A stretch of DNA of 64,000 nucleotides from Mesorhizobium sp. M3A.F.Ca.ET.080.04.2.1 (GTDB lineage Bacteria; Pseudomonadota; Alphaproteobacteria; Rhizobiales; Rhizobiaceae). The stretch spans positions 2,852,001-2,916,000 of the forward strand of contig NZ_CP034451.1 of NCBI RefSeq assembly GCF_003952525.1, given 5' to 3'. Numbering within the stretch: position 1 is the first letter of the stretch; each line of letters starts with the position of its first letter. Positions 24,749 to 34,124 of the stretch are shown one piece after another. Both the position numbers and the translations under genes were made by a program. Under the pieces are notes generated by a model. The model was not told the origin of the DNA, did no database searches, and worked only from the letters and a program-made list of their open reading frames with translations.

Positions 24749-27133
24749 TCAGGCGGCCTGCTTGGCGCGCGTCTCGGGCTTCTCCAGATAATAGCTCGAA
24801 TAGCGGTCGAAGAATTTTTCCGAGCCGCCGAAGGACCCATATTTCGCCAGCTTCTTCAGATCGACCTTGTTGAGCACCGCGCCGACGATCTTGTCGGCGA
24901 GGTAGGTTTCCGATTCCAGCATCGACCGGACCATGGCGCGCGGGGTGCGACCCCATTCGGCGACCAGGACGAAGCCGTCGACAAACGGCGCGAAGGCCTT
25001 GGCGTCGACCACCGGGCCGAGCGGCGGCAGGTCGACGACAATGTACTCGAATGTCTCCTTGGCATTGTCGAGGAAGCGCCGCATGCCGGCCGAGCTCAAA
25101 AGCTCGCTGGTGTGGGAGAACTGACCGCGCAGCACGGCCGGAATGATCGCCAGCTTGGTCTGGCGGTCGACCTTGCCGACGGACTGCCATGTCTGCCCGC
25201 TGACCACGGCTTCCATCAGGCCATGCTCGGCCTCCATGCCGAGGCTGCGGCTGAGGCCCGGATTGCGCAGGTCGCCATCGATCAGCAACGTCCTGGCGCC
25301 GTTGGCGGCCAGCAATCCGGCAAGGTTCGCCGCCACGGTCGACTTGCCTTCTCCGGGCAGCACCGAGATGACGCCGATGACCCGGCTGCCCTGGCCCTCC
25401 ATAACGACATCGAAGGCGATCTTGGCGTTACGCAGCGTCTCGGCGAACATCGAGGCCGGCGCGTCGATGCTGACTCGCATTCGCGCCCGTTTCTCCACGG
25501 CCGAAAGGCTGGCGACCTTGGCATCCGCCGGCGAGTCGTCCGACTTAGCGTCCTTGGGCTTGCCGCCGCCGATCATCGGCAGATAACCGAGGAACTTGAG
25601 GCCGACGCGGTCGCGAATGTCCTCGCCCGTCCGGAAGAAGCGCTCGTTGAACTCGTTGAGACCGCCGAAGCCCACTCCCAGCATCAGGCCTAGAACGAGC
25701 GACAGCGCCAGCACGCGCAGGGTGCGCGGGCTCGACGCGGCCAGCGGCATGTTCGCATCCGAGATGATGCGGACCTTGCCGACAGGGAAGGTCTGCTGCT
25801 GCGAAGCTTCCTGGTAGCGGCTGAGGAAGGTCTGGTAGAGGGTGGAGAGCGCCTGCGCCTGCTGGTCGAGTTCCCTCAGCCTCACCTGCGATTCATTGTC
25901 GATCGAGCTCCTGCCGGCAGCGGCCGCGATCTTTTGCTTGAGTTCGGTTTCGCGCGCCTGCGCCACCTGGAAGTCGTTGCGGTAGCTTTCGGTGATCTGC
26001 TTCAATTGACCGAAGATCTGCGCCGCCACATCGGCCTTTTCCTTGGCCAGCGCCACCGCCTGGGGATGATCCTTGCCGAAATTCGCCTCGACATCCTGCA
26101 GCCGCTTGGAAACGGCGAGATAGCGGGTCTTGAGCCCGATGATGACCGAGCTGCTCGGCTGATCGGCGGCGATCGCCGAATCGTTGAAGGCATTTTCGGA
26201 GCCGCTGTCGACGATCGCCTTGTATTGCTGGTAGCGGGCGCTGGCGCGCGCGGTGTCGGCCTGCGCTATGATGAGCTGGGCGTTGAGGTCGGACAGTTGC
26301 TTGCCGCTCATCAGCTGGCCGTCGCTGTTCGCTGACAGCCCATGCTCGGCCCTGAATTTCTCGACTTCCATCGCGGCCTGTTGCGAGCTCTGGCGGAGCT
26401 CGGTCAGCCTGCCCTGCAGCCAGACGGCCGCGCGCTCGGTGGCGTCGAAGCTGGCATTGAGCTGATCGGCGAGATAGGCCTCGGCATAGGCCTTGGTGAT
26501 CGACGTTGCGAGCGCCGGATTCGTCGACTGATAACCCAAGGTGATGACGTTGCTGCGGCCGACGCGATCAGCCATCAGCTCCGTCTGGAGCTTGAGCACC
26601 GCGTAGTCGTGACGCGCTGCGGTGATCATCGCCTCCCGCGTCGCTGCGTCGACATTCTGGATGCCGGGAATGTCATCCGTTCCGGAGCCGCCGCGAAAAT
26701 AGGCGACCACGCCGCGCAGAAAGCCGATGCCCTTGGCAAGGGCCGATTGCGGCGGGTTCATGAACTCGTCGTTCTGGTCGAGCTTCAGCTTGTCGACCAC
26801 CACCGACGCCAGCCGCGCCGACGACAGGATTTCGAGTTGGCTGAGGATAGTCGCGTCCGTCTGCACCGTGGCGCTGGCGGCCGAGATGTCGTCCACGACC
26901 TTGTTCAGGCCCTCGTCGATCAAAACGCTCGAAAGCGAGGTGAACTGCTTGGGCGTGGTCTGAAGATACACCACGCCCAGGAACAGGCCGATGACGGCGC
27001 AGACCGCCACCACCTTGACCTGCCGGGCCGCCATGCCAAGCAGGCGCTCGACGTCGATGAAGTCGTCGCCCTTTTCCGCTTCGGTATTGGGCAATGGCAT
27101 CCTCTTATCGAGAGGGAAGTTGGCATAGTTCAT
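24749..27133 (-). CDS. exoP: Exopolysaccharide chain-length regulator / tyrosine autokinase ExoP
   Basis: A 794-residue inner-membrane polysaccharide co-polymerase. The N-terminal Wzz domain begins after a membrane helix (VVAVCAVIGLFLGVVYL), the long periplasmic coiled coil spans about residues 190-460, and a second helix ends the Wzz part. A cytoplasmic BY-kinase domain follows with Walker A (LPGEGKSTVAANLAG), Walker A' (LLIDGDLRNPGLSRS) and Walker B (YIVVDLPPLG). A C-terminal tyrosine cluster (DRYSSYYLEK) is the autophosphorylation tail. It sets polymer length with ExoQ and ExoF. Last gene of the exoLAMONP run. Confidence 0.95.
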   Translation of the reverse strand: MNYANFPLDKRMPLPNTEAEKGDDFIDVERLLGMAARQVKVVAVCAVIGLFLGVVYLQTTPKQFTSLSSVLIDEGLNKVVDDISAASATVQTDATILSQLEILSSARLASVVVDKLKLDQNDEFMNPPQSALAKGIGFLRGVVAYFRGGSGTDDIPGIQNVDAATREAMITAARHDYAVLKLQTELMADRVGRSNVITLGYQSTNPALATSITKAYAEAYLADQLNASFDATERAAVWLQGRLTELRQSSQQAAMEVEKFRAEHGLSANSDGQLMSGKQLSDLNAQLIIAQADTARASARYQQYKAIVDSGSENAFNDSAIAADQPSSSVIIGLKTRYLAVSKRLQDVEANFGKDHPQAVALAKEKADVAAQIFGQLKQITESYRNDFQVAQARETELKQKIAAAAGRSSIDNESQVRLRELDQQAQALSTLYQTFLSRYQEASQQQTFPVGKVRIISDANMPLAASSPRTLRVLALSLVLGLMLGVGFGGLNEFNERFFRTGEDIRDRVGLKFLGYLPMIGGGKPKDAKSDDSPADAKVASLSAVEKRARMRVSIDAPASMFAETLRNAKIAFDVVMEGQGSRVIGVISVLPGEGKSTVAANLAGLLAANGARTLLIDGDLRNPGLSRSLGMEAEHGLMEAVVSGQTWQSVGKVDRQTKLAIIPAVLRGQFSHTSELLSSAGMRRFLDNAKETFEYIVVDLPPLGPVVDAKAFAPFVDGFVLVAEWGRTPRAMVRSMLESETYLADKIVGAVLNKVDLKKLAKYGSFGGSEKFFDRYSSYYLEKPETRAKQAA

Positions 27134-27221
27134 CGTCGGTCCAATTCCAGGTTGCAGGCTCTAGCGGCCTTCGAAAAGTGGCGTCGTCACCAGAAAAGAC
27201 CACGCAACATTCGTGCCATGG

Positions 27222-27248
27222 GGCACCCGGCCAGGAAGGCCGGGCGCC
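27222..27248. repeat. Strong hairpin between exoN and exoP
   Basis: GGCACCCGGCC pairs with GGCCGGGCGCC (one mismatch) around AGGAA. No T-run follows on the reverse strand, so it may stabilise or partly attenuate the message entering exoP rather than end it. Confidence 0.5.
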
Positions 27249-27300
27249 AGCGTCGATGTCGCGCCATCGCGATTTCGCATATGCACCCAAAATTTGGGCA

Positions 27301-28197
27301 TTATGCGGCTACTTCCCGGCGCTCATGCGACCGGACGAACTGCTGCAGCATCTCCATGACTGGCCCCTTCATGTCGTCGCGCGCGAGCGCAAAGGCGATC
27401 GTGGCCTCGATGAAGCCTTCCTTGGAGCCGCAATCGAACATGCGGCCGTTGAAAGGCTGGGCATGGAACGATTGGCTCTGTGCCAGGCGGACCATGGCGT
27501 CGGTGAGCTGGATTTCGTTGCCGGCGCCGCGCTGCTGGTTGCCGAGCAGCGCGAAGATCTCCGGCTGCAGGACGTAGCGGCCGTTGATGTAGAAATTCGA
27601 CGGCGCGTTGGCCGGTGCAGGCTTCTCGACCATGGCGGTGACCTCGAAGCCGGAGCCCACTTCCGCGCCGCGCCCGACAATGCCGTATTTGCTGGTTTCG
27701 GAGGGATCGCAGCGCTCGACGGCGATGACGTTGCCGCCCGTCCGCTCATAGAGATCGACGGTTTCGGCCAGGCATCCGCGCGCGCCGAACGACACCATGT
27801 CGGGAAGCAGCAGGGCGAAGGGTTCGTTGCCGATCACCTCGCGCGCGCACCACACGGCATGCCCGAGACCCTGGGGCGACTGCTGGCGGATGAAGCTGGT
27901 GGCGCCCGCTACCGGAAGCAGGCTTTCCAGCGACTGCAGCTGCGCCTTCTTGCCGGTCTGTTCGAGGGTTCCGACCAGTTCCGGATGGAGGTCGAAATAG
28001 TCCTCGATGACCGCCTTGTTGCGACCGGTGACGAAGACGATGTGCTCGATGCCGGCCTCGAAGGCTTCGTCCACCGCATATTGCACGACAGGCTTGTCGA
28101 CGACGGGCAGCATTTCCTTCGGCATCGACTTGGTCGCCGGCAGGAACCGTGTTCCGAGACCTGCCACCGGTATGACTGCCTTCCTGACTTTCTGCAT
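27301..28197 (-). CDS. exoN: UTP-glucose-1-phosphate uridylyltransferase (ExoN/GalU)
   Basis: A 298-residue enzyme making UDP-glucose from UTP and glucose-1-phosphate, the donor for the exopolysaccharide glucosyltransferases and the substrate of Ugd encoded at 38314. It has the GalU nucleotide-binding start [20 protein letters not shown] with [10 protein letters not shown], a GLGHAVWCA loop and VEKP. The position between exoO and exoP matches exoN in S. meliloti, which is why I use that symbol rather than galU. The gap to exoO is 74 bp. Confidence 0.93.
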   Translation of the reverse strand: MQKVRKAVIPVAGLGTRFLPATKSMPKEMLPVVDKPVVQYAVDEAFEAGIEHIVFVTGRNKAVIEDYFDLHPELVGTLEQTGKKAQLQSLESLLPVAGATSFIRQQSPQGLGHAVWCAREVIGNEPFALLLPDMVSFGARGCLAETVDLYERTGGNVIAVERCDPSETSKYGIVGRGAEVGSGFEVTAMVEKPAPANAPSNFYINGRYVLQPEIFALLGNQQRGAGNEIQLTDAMVRLAQSQSFHAQPFNGRMFDCGSKEGFIEATIAFALARDDMKGPVMEMLQQFVRSHERREVAA

Positions 28198-28271
28198 CGC
28201 ATATTCCTTCTGCGGAGATCGATTTCATCTGTTGCTGGCTATGAAAAACACATTCCATCTGCCGGCATGCT

Positions 28272-29222
28272 TCACCTCCCCGCCCCCACGGCAAACTGTG
28301 CCGTAACCCTTCTCAGCCGTACCGCGATCGGCATGCTGAGATGCTTGATCGCGGCCGGATCGCGGAGCGCGGTGCGTATCGCCTTGAGCGGCGCGCGCGC
28401 CTTGATGTGCTGAACCAGCGACAGGAACGATGCCGCCTTGCGCAGGCTGCGGCTGCGCCTGGCAAACGCCGCCTGGGCCTCGCTGTCCATGGCATGGGAA
28501 GCGGCGAAAGCGGCGTCGGCGCACGCCATCGCCTCGACATGATGCAGTTCGAGCACGCGCGAGATCGAGCCGGTGCGGATGTGGTAGATATAGCCAGTGG
28601 TCGGCTCGACCACGCAGCGGCCACCTCTCGCCAGCGCGCTTGCCAAGAGGATGTAGTCTTCGCCGATGCGCAGTTGCTCGTCGTAGCGCAACCGATTCTC
28701 GTGGAGGAAACGGCGCTGGAAGATCGGCTTCAGATAGCCGAGGTTGAAACGGGACTCGAAGACGAGATTGCCGGCTATGTAATCCGCGAGCGATATCTCC
28801 CGCAGCCCTTCCAGATAGCCGGCAGGGAACATGGTGTCGTCAGGCGTGCCGTCCTCGCGCACCACCTGAACGTTGTCGACCGCGATCTCAGCGCCGGCGT
28901 GCTCTGCCCTTGCGATCATTGCCGCAATCCGGCCGGACAGGACGGCGTCGTCGGAATCCAGCACCGCCACCCAGCGGCCGCGCGCCACGTCGATGCCGGC
29001 ATTCCTGGCGCCGCCCGGGCCGCGATTGGCGGGAAGCGCGACCACTTTGACGATTTCCTCGGGATAGGCGCGCGCCACCTCCAGCGTGCGGTCGCGCGAC
29101 CGGTCGTCGACGACGATGACCTCGACGGAGACGCCGCGCTGCGCCATCGCGCTGGCGATCGCCCGATCGAGCGTGGCCTCAGCATTGTAGGCGGCGATAA
29201 CGAAGCTCACGTCAGGCTGCAC
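28272..29222 (-). CDS. exoO: Family 2 glycosyltransferase, ExoO-like
   Basis: A 316-residue GT-A glycosyltransferase. The N-terminal donor-binding start is SFVIAAYNAEATLDRAIASA, the VVDDRSRDRT segment follows, and the metal-binding D-x-D region is VAVLDSDDAVL. EDYILLASAL is the acceptor-side acidic motif. ExoO adds a glucose to the succinoglycan repeat in the cytoplasmic membrane. The start is GTG 29222, overlapping the exoM 3' end by 11 bp. Assignment rests on family and on the conserved exoL-A-M-O-N-P order. Confidence 0.85.
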   Translation of the reverse strand: MQPDVSFVIAAYNAEATLDRAIASAMAQRGVSVEVIVVDDRSRDRTLEVARAYPEEIVKVVALPANRGPGGARNAGIDVARGRWVAVLDSDDAVLSGRIAAMIARAEHAGAEIAVDNVQVVREDGTPDDTMFPAGYLEGLREISLADYIAGNLVFESRFNLGYLKPIFQRRFLHENRLRYDEQLRIGEDYILLASALARGGRCVVEPTTGYIYHIRTGSISRVLELHHVEAMACADAAFAASHAMDSEAQAAFARRSRSLRKAASFLSLVQHIKARAPLKAIRTALRDPAAIKHLSMPIAVRLRRVTAQFAVGAGR

Positions 29223-30147
29223 GCTTGTCCCCTTCCTGCGGGGTCATGCCGTATTGGCGGATTTCGCGGACGCCAGCCAAACCGCTGACGACACCAACGT
29301 GCATAATGCCGCGCAGCACGCTGCGGTTCCGGCGCACCGGGCTGACGGCGGTCAAAACGGCCATGCCGAAGCAATATGCGGCCTTGGCCGATGCGAGGCC
29401 GATCTGACCGACCCGGCGCAGACCGCTCGTGTTGCGCCCGATGAGGTGGCCATGCGTCTGGCCAAAGCGGAAACGACGGCGGCGCAGCCAGTCGAAGGCG
29501 GCCCTCGAGCGCGGCACCACCTCCTCGACCACGGCCTGCGGGGCAAAGGCGATGCGCCCGCCGGCTTTGACCATGTGATCGAAGAACTCGGTATCCTCGC
29601 CGCCGGTCTGGCCGCGTGCGAGGCTGAAGCGGCGGTTGCGCAGGCTTTCGTGGGTCGTTCTGAGCAGGACATTGCAGGTGTAGCCGGTGCGGATCTCGCC
29701 GCGCACCCAGACCGGAAAGGTCGAGTGGAAATCGCCGTTTCGCATCCAGTCGGGCGCGTCTGGGCGATAGCTGGCGCGAACCGGCCCAAGCACGGCCGCC
29801 GCGCCGGTCACCGCCGCGATTCGGGCGAGTTCTGCGAGCCAGCACGGCGACGCCGTCTCGTCGTCGTCAATGAAAGCAACGAAGTCCGCTACGCTGGCAT
29901 CGAGGCAGGCATTGCGCGCGACCGAGATGTTGCGCGCCGGCGCATGGCAATAGCGGATCGGCAGCTTCAACTCCTGCGCCAGCGCCTTGACCAGTGGCTG
30001 CGCCGTCGGCTGGTCGTCATTGTCGGCGACGACGACGCCGATCTCGAAGCCCGCGGGCTTCTCCAGCGCGGCGATGGAGCGCAGCGTGTCGGCCAGTTCG
30101 GGCCGGCGGAAGGTGCAGATGCAGATATCGATCGAGCGAGTCGCCAT
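29212..30147 (-). CDS. exoM: Family 2 glycosyltransferase, ExoM-like
   Basis: A 311-residue GT2 enzyme starting MATRSIDICICTFRRPELAD. The acidic donor site is VAFIDDDETAS and the catalytic-side motif GGEDTEFFDHMV. ExoM extends the succinoglycan repeat with glucose. ATG 30147 overlaps the exoA stop (ATGA); the longer open frame upstream lies in exoA. Its place between exoA and exoO is the S. meliloti order. Confidence 0.88.
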   Translation of the reverse strand: MATRSIDICICTFRRPELADTLRSIAALEKPAGFEIGVVVADNDDQPTAQPLVKALAQELKLPIRYCHAPARNISVARNACLDASVADFVAFIDDDETASPCWLAELARIAAVTGAAAVLGPVRASYRPDAPDWMRNGDFHSTFPVWVRGEIRTGYTCNVLLRTTHESLRNRRFSLARGQTGGEDTEFFDHMVKAGGRIAFAPQAVVEEVVPRSRAAFDWLRRRRFRFGQTHGHLIGRNTSGLRRVGQIGLASAKAAYCFGMAVLTAVSPVRRNRSVLRGIMHVGVVSGLAGVREIRQYGMTPQEGDKRAA

Positions 30148-31184
30148 CACGCCACCCCGCGCCGCGCTCGGGACCCGAGCAGTTGCTGCCAGAAGCCGAC
30201 CGACCAACCCAAATGCATGACCATTGCCGAAACACCGGCGAGCGCTATGCCCGGGTTGCGCTGGCGGACAGCCGTCAGCACGCCGTAGGCGAGGCATACG
30301 GCCGCCCAGATCACGAAAGGCACCACTGCGAGCCAATGCACCAAGGAGAAGAACGCCAATAGAACGACGGGAGCCACCAGCAGCGGAATCATCTGCCGCA
30401 CCTTCGGCACCATGCGGTGCTTCAGCACGTTCTTGGCGCGGCCACGGCCATAGCCGAGATACTGGAAGTAGAGGCCTTTCAGCGTCGCGCGCGGGTAGTA
30501 GATCATGTGCGTGCTGCCGCTCATCCAGATGCGGTGGCCCGCCTGGCGAAGGCGGTGGTCGAGTTCGGCGTCCTCGTTGTGGCTGAAGCTCTCGTCATAG
30601 CCGCCCACCGCCTGGAAGGCGGCGATGCGCATCAGCGCATGATGGCCGTGGTCGACCCATTCGCCGTCCGACATGTGACGATGCTTCGAACCGCCGGTGC
30701 CGAGCTTGGAGTTCTGCGCGGCAGCCACCGCCTTCTGCACCGCTCCGGTGCCGCTGGTCAGCATTGAGACGACAACCGAATCGGCACCCGTAGCGAGCGC
30801 CTCCTCGACCAGCCTGTCGCAGTAGTCGGCAGGATAGCCGCCATGCGCATCGATGCGGATGAGAAAATCCGCGCCCGCGCCGAATGTCGCCACGGCAAGG
30901 TTGATGGCCGCGCTCTGGATGCGCTTCGGATTGGGGAGCAGGACAACCCGCGCGTCCTCGGCCGCCACCTTCTCGACGATGCCCTGCGTGCCGTCGTTGC
31001 TGCCACCGTCGGCCACGACGATCCTGGCGCCCAGCCTAGCCGCAGACGGTTGCAGTTGCGCGAGCAGCGCACCGATATGGTCTGCCTCGTTGAGGCACGG
31101 AATGACGATCAGCGTCGATGCCGGCGTTGCCTTCTGCGTCATCGACTTCGTTCCATCTTCTGCACTCATGCGTTCTTTGGCCAT
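30147..31184 (-). CDS. exoA: Glucosyltransferase ExoA-like
   Basis: A 345-residue GT2 enzyme with a soluble catalytic half (TLIVIPCLNEADHIGALLAQ, VVADGGSNDGTQ, FLIRIDAHGGYPADYCDRLV, SHNEDAELDHRLRQAG) and a C-terminal part with membrane segments (LLVAPVVLLAFFSLVHWLAV and on). ExoA adds the first glucose to the galactose-lipid in S. meliloti. ATG 31184 follows the exoL stop by one base; ATGs at 31169 and 31142 are alternatives. Tight coupling to exoL and exoM marks one operon. Confidence 0.9.
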   Translation of the reverse strand: MAKERMSAEDGTKSMTQKATPASTLIVIPCLNEADHIGALLAQLQPSAARLGARIVVADGGSNDGTQGIVEKVAAEDARVVLLPNPKRIQSAAINLAVATFGAGADFLIRIDAHGGYPADYCDRLVEEALATGADSVVVSMLTSGTGAVQKAVAAAQNSKLGTGGSKHRHMSDGEWVDHGHHALMRIAAFQAVGGYDESFSHNEDAELDHRLRQAGHRIWMSGSTHMIYYPRATLKGLYFQYLGYGRGRAKNVLKHRMVPKVRQMIPLLVAPVVLLAFFSLVHWLAVVPFVIWAAVCLAYGVLTAVRQRNPGIALAGVSAMVMHLGWSVGFWQQLLGSRARRGVA

Positions 31185-31185
31185 G

Positions 31186-32358
31186 CTATGCCAGCGCCTC
31201 GCTCGGGAAGGCCGCGGAAACGGTGACCAGACGTCGCAACTTTTCGACGAAGGCCAGGCAATCGCTGCGGTCGTAGCTCCAGGTTCTGGGATTGCGGGCA
31301 AGAACGCGGGACCGCAGCCCGCCGAAGCGCTCCTGGTCCATCCCTCCCAGCGTGGCCTCGATGCCCCCCGGCGTTGCCTCGGACAGAAGCACTCCGATGT
31401 CCTGCCGCTTGAGGAAGCGACCGGTTTCGGTGGCAGCCATCGAGATGGGCACGGCGCCGAAACGGCAGCCCTCGTAGAGGCGGTTGGGAAGCAGCCATTC
31501 GGAATTCTGGCCCTGCTCGAAGAAATCGATCGCCCAGGAGAAATGCACCTCCCGGTAGATGGCCGCCATATCCTCAGGATTGCGGTAGGCGCCGCGAAAG
31601 GAAAGCCAGGGTTCGGCCTCGACGAAGCCGTGGAAATCCGGAAACTCCGACAGTGCCGGGCGTCCTCTCAGCACGACTTCGAAACGTCCGTTTTGACGGC
31701 GGGTGAACGCGGCCAGCAGCTCCAGCGAGCGCCGGCATCGCAGTGCGCCGAACCAGCCGATTCGCCATGGCGGCTCCATCGCGGCACCGGCCTGGGAGGG
31801 ATCGTGCGGTGGCGATGGCGTGACGTCGAAGTGTTTGTTCTCGATCAGTTCGACCGGTGCGGCGATTTGCCCGAACAGCTCGAAGTAATTGGCGATGAAG
31901 GCCGGGGAACTGGTCACCAGCAGCTTGACGTCGCGGGCGAGATGGCGTTCGGCGCCGCGCAGCAACTTGCCGACCAGATCGTTGCGCAGCACCAGCCGAT
32001 GGATGTCCAGGCATTCATAGACGGTCGGAATACTCGCGCCGAAAGCTCCGTTGGCGCGGCGAGCAAGCGCCAGCATCTCGAGGTTGCGCGCGATGATGAG
32101 ATCGGGCCGCGGCACGGCGGCAAGCTTGGCGCCGATCGACATCGCAGCCTTGGCCACCGCGCCGATGCGTTGCGCAAAGCGGGCGTCGCGCGTGGGACCG
32201 AGATCGATCGGCGCGGTCCCCTCGATGTCGGCGACCGGAGTGGTGGTGCGGCGGAAGCCCGCCAGGGTGATCCTGGCACCGCCTGCCTTGAGCATTTTGA
32301 CCCTGCGGCGCACTGCCGGGTCGGAGACGTCATGCACAAGGTACAAGACATGCAGCAT
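31186..32358 (-). CDS. exoL: Glucosyltransferase ExoL-like
   Basis: A 390-residue glycosyltransferase. MLHVLYLVHDVSDPAVRRRV with GGARITLAGFRR is the ExoL signature start. A GT-B-like C-terminal half contains RLYEGCRFGAVPISM. It acts early in building the repeat unit. ATG 32358 is chosen as the conserved start, with 47 spurious codons upstream. It is first in the reverse operon exoL-A-M-O-N-P. A 17-bp motif shared with other exo promoters lies 52 bp upstream. Confidence 0.88.
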   Translation of the reverse strand: MLHVLYLVHDVSDPAVRRRVKMLKAGGARITLAGFRRTTTPVADIEGTAPIDLGPTRDARFAQRIGAVAKAAMSIGAKLAAVPRPDLIIARNLEMLALARRANGAFGASIPTVYECLDIHRLVLRNDLVGKLLRGAERHLARDVKLLVTSSPAFIANYFELFGQIAAPVELIENKHFDVTPSPPHDPSQAGAAMEPPWRIGWFGALRCRRSLELLAAFTRRQNGRFEVVLRGRPALSEFPDFHGFVEAEPWLSFRGAYRNPEDMAAIYREVHFSWAIDFFEQGQNSEWLLPNRLYEGCRFGAVPISMAATETGRFLKRQDIGVLLSEATPGGIEATLGGMDQERFGGLRSRVLARNPRTWSYDRSDCLAFVEKLRRLVTVSAAFPSEALA

Positions 32359-32410
32359 ATAACTCGACCGCCGTTGGGCCCGCCACCCATTCGGGATGCT
32401 AGTACAGCTT

Positions 32411-32427
32411 TTGCTGCATCGCAACAT
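32411..32427 (-). promoter_or_regulatory. Shared exo/lasso motif upstream of exoL
   Basis: The reverse strand reads ATGTTGCGATGCAGCAA, 16 of 17 identical to the copy at 41121-41137. It ends 52 bp before the exoL ATG in the shared exoL/exoT divergent region. Proposed operator or promoter element. Confidence 0.6.
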
Positions 32428-32460
32428 TTTTGGTGCAGCGTAGCAAAGATCCAACGATTT

Positions 32461-32477
32461 TTGTTGCGCTGCAAAAA
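32461..32477 (+). promoter_or_regulatory. Shared exo/lasso motif upstream of exoT
   Basis: The forward strand reads TTGTTGCGCTGCAAAAA, ending 45 bp before the exoT ATG. It shares TGTTGCGCTGCAA with the exoY site. Confidence 0.55.
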
Positions 32478-32522
32478 CGACTTGCGGTAGTTTGCCCATG
32501 GCGGCGGGCGCCGGTCACGATC

Positions 32523-34052
32523 ATGTCGGACCGGCGCAAAACAGGGATCCTGAATTTGGAAACCAGTGCATTCGATCCGCCCGAGGGCTCATTGCGCAAA
32601 TCGGTCGGGCGCGGCGCCATCGTCACCGCGATGGCGCAAGGCGTGCGGGTGGCGACCCAGATCGTTTCTGTCATCGTGCTGTCGCGACTGCTGTCGCCGC
32701 AGGATTTCGGCGTCGTGGCGATGTGCGCTCCGGTGCTCGCCTTCATCGCGCTGTTCCAGGATTTCGGCCTGACCCAGGCGACGATCCAGAAGACGGGGAT
32801 CCGGCATGAGGAAGTCAACACGCTGTTCTGGATAAACACGGCGGTGAGCGCGGTGCTGGCCTGCGTGCTTGCCGGAGCCGCGCCACTGGTGGCCGGCTTC
32901 TATGGCGAGCCACGCGTGGCTGGGCTGGTCGCCGCCTTCGGCCTGCAGATCATGGCCTACGGCCTCGGCGCGCAGCATCTGGCGCTGCTGACGCGGCGCA
33001 TGGAATTCACGCGGCTCGCCGTCATCGATGTCGCCAGCGCCGTCTGCGGCCTCGCCGTCTCGATCGGCTGGACGTTCATCGATCGCTCCTACTGGGCGCT
33101 TTTCGCAGGCACGCTGACCGGCGCCGTGTTGCCAACGCTCTGCTATTGGGCGTTCTCACGCTGGCGCCCCGGCCTGCCGCGCAAGGTCGAAGGCATCGGC
33201 CAAATGATTCATTTCGGCGCCGGAATCACCGGGTTCAACTTCGCCAATTTCTTTGCCCGCAACCTCGACAATGTGCTGATCGGCAAATTCTGGGGCGAGG
33301 CGCAGCTCGGCCTCTACGACCGCGCCTACAAGCTGCTGCTGTTCCCCCTCAGCCAGATCACCAATCCGCTGTCGAAGGTCATGGTGCCGGCGCTTTCCCG
33401 GCTCAAGGACGAGCCCGACCGCTACCGCAGCGCCTATCTGCGGGTCATGCCGCTGATCCTCCTGGTGGCGCTGCCGGGTGTTGCCTTCGCAACCGCCATG
33501 TCGGACAGGCTCATTCCGTTCGTGCTCGGCGAACAGTGGCGGGCGAGCGCCGATATCTTCGTGGCGCTGGGCTTCGCGGGCCTGCTGCAGCCGCTCAACA
33601 ATCCGGCGGGATGGCTGTTCGTCAGCCAGGGCCGCTCGGGCGACTTCATGCGCTGGGGCATCGTGACGGCGGTGACCTCGGTGCTGGCCTTCGCCATCGG
33701 CCTGCCCTACGGCGCGCTCGGGGTGGCGATCGTCTATGCCATCAGCGAATATCTGAGGACCCCTTTCCTGTGGCTCTATGTCGGCAGGACCGGGCCGCTG
33801 CGCGCCAGCCATGTGCTGCATGCGGCGACGCCGTTCGTGCTCGGCGCGCATCTGGCCCTGGCTCTGGTCTGGCTGGCCAAGCCGATGCTGCCGCCGCAGC
33901 CCATCGTCGCGCTCGCCGGTGGCGCGGTGCTTTCCTACGCCATCACCATCGTTGTCGCGTCGGCCTTCGGCGCCGGCCGCGAGGCACTTCGCGAGGCCGT
34001 GAAGCTGATCCCGGCGCGCGGCTTTTCCGCGGCACCCAGCGGGGCGAAATGA
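32523..34052 (+). CDS. exoT: Exopolysaccharide flippase (Wzx/ExoT-like)
   Basis: A 509-residue polytopic membrane protein of the polysaccharide flippase (MATE/MVF) superfamily with about 12-14 hydrophobic segments. Recognisable parts are SRLLSPQDFGVVAMCAPVLA, FNFANFFARNLDNVLIGKFW, GLYDRAYKLLLFPLSQITNP and the C-terminal LPYGALGVAIVYAISEYLRT. It moves lipid-linked repeat units to the periplasmic face for ExoQ. ATG 32523 is preferred over a 31-codon upstream extension. It is divergent from exoL and 72 bp before the PRTase gene, probably one transcript. Confidence 0.85.
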   Translation: MSDRRKTGILNLETSAFDPPEGSLRKSVGRGAIVTAMAQGVRVATQIVSVIVLSRLLSPQDFGVVAMCAPVLAFIALFQDFGLTQATIQKTGIRHEEVNTLFWINTAVSAVLACVLAGAAPLVAGFYGEPRVAGLVAAFGLQIMAYGLGAQHLALLTRRMEFTRLAVIDVASAVCGLAVSIGWTFIDRSYWALFAGTLTGAVLPTLCYWAFSRWRPGLPRKVEGIGQMIHFGAGITGFNFANFFARNLDNVLIGKFWGEAQLGLYDRAYKLLLFPLSQITNPLSKVMVPALSRLKDEPDRYRSAYLRVMPLILLVALPGVAFATAMSDRLIPFVLGEQWRASADIFVALGFAGLLQPLNNPAGWLFVSQGRSGDFMRWGIVTAVTSVLAFAIGLPYGALGVAIVYAISEYLRTPFLWLYVGRTGPLRASHVLHAATPFVLGAHLALALVWLAKPMLPPQPIVALAGGAVLSYAITIVVASAFGAGREALREAVKLIPARGFSAAPSGAK

Positions 34053-34124
34053 CCTAGTGCGGCCAATTGCAACCGCATCTCGGCCGCCGGCGCAACCACT
34101 GACTTTTGAGGGTAAGGCAACGCC